From Candidatus Woesearchaeota archaeon (GTDB lineage: Archaea; Nanobdellota; Nanobdellia; Woesearchaeales; WAPJ01), in NCBI GenBank assembly GCA_015520785.1, contig WAPJ01000138.1, forward strand, positions 1 through 6,807: a stretch of 6,807 bases of DNA, given 5' to 3'. Below the pieces are notes generated by a model. The model worked only from the letters and a program-made list of their open reading frames with translations, made no database searches and was not told where the DNA came from. Each line of letters begins with the position of its first letter. The stretch's first letter is position 1. The translations under genes and the position numbers were made by a program. Of this stretch, positions 5,299 through 6,807 are shown in pieces.

Positions 5299-6807
5299 GC
5301 TTCTTCACCCGTCTGGCGGATGATGCTCATGCTCACAACCCGGTCATTCTCGTCCAGGCGGATGATACGCACGCCCCGTGCAGTCCGCCCATAGCTTGGA
5401 ATATCACGCGCGGGGATGCGGATCGTCTTCCCCTTCCAGGTGATGACGAGCACCTCGTCTTCTTCCTGCACGGCCTTCGCGGCAATCACATGCGCGTCAC
5501 GCGTATTAATCGTTCGCACGCCCATGCCACCACGCTTCTGGACGCGATACGCATCCAAGGGCGTCTTCTTCCCATACCCGTTCTCCTTGAGCGTGAGGAG
5601 CTCCGCGCCGGGCGTGGGGATGGCGAGGCTGACAACCTCGTCATCCTCTTTGAGGCTGATGCCTCGCACGCCCCGCGCGGTCCGTCCCATGAGTCTCACG
5701 TCTCCTGCCGCGAAGCGGATGCTCATGCCCTCTCGCGTGGTGAGGATGATATGATCATCATCATGAATGATGCGCGCGTCGAGGAGTTCGTCCTCCTCGT
5801 CAAGAATGATTGCACGTATGCCCGTCTTTCGGAGATGAGTGAATGCGGTGAGGCGGGTGCGTTTGACAATACCCTTCCGCGTGGCGAAGAGGATGCTCAG
5901 CGTATCCTTCTCATCCTGGCGGTTCAGGTCGAGGATGGTCTGGACATGCTCGCCTTCTTCAAGCGGGATGATGGTCTGGATGGGCCTGCCACGGCTCGTC
6001 CTACTCATTGCTGGGATCTGCCATGCTTTCAAGGGGATGGCCCGGCCATGACTCGTGAGGAGGAGGAGGTCATGCTTCGTGCGCGTGGAGAGGACGTGGA
6101 CGACATGATCATCCTCAAGCGTGCCAGTGAGGATGCCCTTCCCACCCCGATGCTGGACGCGATACTCGTCGGGCTGGACACGCTTGACATAGCCGCGCGC
6201 CGTGCGAATAATAAAAGTCTCCTCGTCGGGAATGAGGGCTTCCACGTCTTCTACGAGCATGTCCTGGCTGAGCCGTGTGCGACGCTCATCACCCAGGAGT
6301 TTCTCCGCGTGACGGAGTTCTTCCTCCACGAGCTTGTAGATTTCATCGCGACTCGAGAGGATCCGCTTATACTGTTTAATCTCTTCCTCGAGGCTGGCAA
6401 GCTCGTCCTCAATCTTCTTGCGTTCGAGCGCGGCGAGGCGTTGGAGGCGCATGTCAAGGATTGCATCCGCCTGCTCGCGGCTGAAGCCGCGTTCCTCGAG
6501 CTGGGCGCGTGCCTCGTCCACCGTGGGGCTTGATCTGATGAGTGTGATGATCGCGTCAATATCCTTCAATGCTGTCAACAAGCCCTGGAGGATGTGGGCG
6601 CGTGCCTCTGCTTTCCGGAGGAGGAAGCGTGTCCGACGTTCAACCACGCTCTCGCGATGCGCCAGGTATGCTTTGAGGAGGCCGAGGAGGCTGAGCGTGA
6701 CAGGCCTGCCCTCGTGAATGGTGAGGATGTTGACGGGAATGCTCGCTTCCAGGCGGGTATGCTTGAGCAACTGGTTGATGAGAACGTCCTCCTGCACGTC
6801 CTTCTTC
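5295..6807 (-). CDS. gyrA: DNA gyrase subunit A, C-terminal 503 residues (5' end outside window)
   Basis: The frame enters from beyond the right edge; the first whole codons read KKDVQEDVLINQLL, matching the middle of GyrA. The GTG at 6795-6797 is that internal Val, not a start. GyrA binds, cuts and rejoins DNA in the A2B2 gyrase that introduces negative supercoils with ATP. The N-terminal winged-helix domain with the catalytic Tyr is off-window. Visible in order are the end of the tower domain (KHTRLEASIPVNIL), the coiled-coil arm and C-gate with the strong signature ADAILDMRLQRLAALERKKI, and a full six-blade beta-pinwheel that wraps DNA. Blade starts include GYVKRV, GRAIPL, GIVKRT, GMSIRF, GYGKKT and GKTIRI. 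The GyrA box in blade 1 is QHRGGKG (6155 down to 6135) and a box-like QKRGGMG occurs in blade 5 (5540 down to 5520), which identifies gyrase rather than topoisomerase IV. There is no long acidic tail. The stop overlaps the peptidase start. Confidence 0.96.
   Translation of the reverse strand, partial: KKDVQEDVLINQLLKHTRLEASIPVNILTIHEGRPVTLSLLGLLKAYLAHRESVVERRTRFLLRKAEARAHILQGLLTALKDIDAIITLIRSSPTVDEARAQLEERGFSREQADAILDMRLQRLAALERKKIEDELASLEEEIKQYKRILSSRDEIYKLVEEELRHAEKLLGDERRTRLSQDMLVEDVEALIPDEETFIIRTARGYVKRVQPDEYRVQHRGGKGILTGTLEDDHVVHVLSTRTKHDLLLLTSHGRAIPLKAWQIPAMSRTSRGRPIQTIIPLEEGEHVQTILDLNRQDEKDTLSILFATRKGIVKRTRLTAFTHLRKTGIRAIILDEEDELLDARIIHDDDHIILTTREGMSIRFAAGDVRLMGRTARGVRGISLKEDDEVVSLAIPTPGAELLTLKENGYGKKTPLDAYRVQKRGGMGVRTINTRDAHVIAAKAVQEEDEVLVITWKGKTIRIPARDIPSYGRTARGVRIIRLDENDRVVSMSIIRQTGEEA
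5305..5309 (-). promoter_or_regulatory. GGTGA ribosome-binding site for the peptidase gene
   Basis: On the minus strand GGTGA lies six bases before the peptidase ATG at 5298. It matches the anti-Shine-Dalgarno end of archaeal 16S rRNA (AUCACCUCC). It sits inside the last codons of gyrA, fixes the peptidase start, and supports internal initiation or reinitiation after gyrA termination. Confidence 0.75.

Noticed and set aside
5289..6533. 414-codon plus-strand open frame opposite gyrA
   Set aside because: In-register antisense shadow of gyrA, whose conserved motifs are unmistakable on the other strand.
6795..6797. GTG as the start codon of gyrA
   Set aside because: The residues immediately upstream (KKD) continue the GyrA family sequence to the window edge, so this GTG is an internal Val and the gene is truncated by the window.
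1..6807. CRISPR array, tRNA/rRNA genes, insertion sequences or attachment sites
   Set aside because: No regularly spaced direct repeats, no tRNA cloverleaf or rRNA segments, and no transposase or terminal inverted repeats were seen on reading both strands.

Overview
The window most likely comes from an archaeon, probably a euryarchaeote or a DPANN member with moderately GC-rich DNA. The strongest evidence is a Hef/FANCM-type fusion of a superfamily 2 helicase with an XPF-family nuclease, an architecture known from archaea. DNA gyrase subunit A is also present; gyrase is common in euryarchaea and their relatives and generally absent from Crenarchaeota. Signals agree: a TATA-like box sits about 27 bases before the hef start codon with no Shine-Dalgarno sequence (the leaderless archaeal pattern), and a perfect GGTGA ribosome-binding site precedes the M3 peptidase. 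The species cannot be named from this sequence.

Layout, left to right. Bases 1-646 carry two overlapping plus-strand genes: the 3' end of an unrecognised gene, and a small protein with the EAD...EVK signature of a PD-(D/E)XK nuclease. A 260-base convergent intergenic region (647-906) follows, pyrimidine-rich then purine-rich on the plus strand. All remaining genes are on the minus strand: hef (3174 down to 907), a 339-base gene-free region, an M3-family oligoendopeptidase (5298 down to 3514), and the 3' part of gyrA, which enters from beyond the right edge (6807 down to 5295).

gyrA and the peptidase gene overlap by an ATGA start/stop junction with a strong internal ribosome-binding site, so they are almost certainly co-transcribed and translationally coupled. 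hef appears to be a separate transcription unit. Ahead of it lie a hairpin plus T8 tract (probable end of the gyrA-peptidase transcript), an imperfect inverted repeat that could be an operator, and a TATA-like box. Three of the five genes are DNA-processing proteins by recognised family or motif: a topoisomerase, a fork/junction helicase-nuclease and a putative nuclease. The peptidase is a housekeeping protein with no obvious mechanistic link to them.

Most of the window is ordinary core-genome sequence. The points most worth a second look are the EVK variant of the ERKxxxD nuclease signature in Hef, the unknown gene overlapping the small nuclease gene, and the polypyrimidine/polypurine organisation of both intergenic regions. 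I did not find convincing evidence of a wholly new system. The overlapping pair at 1-646 is the nearest candidate, and its upstream half lies outside the window.
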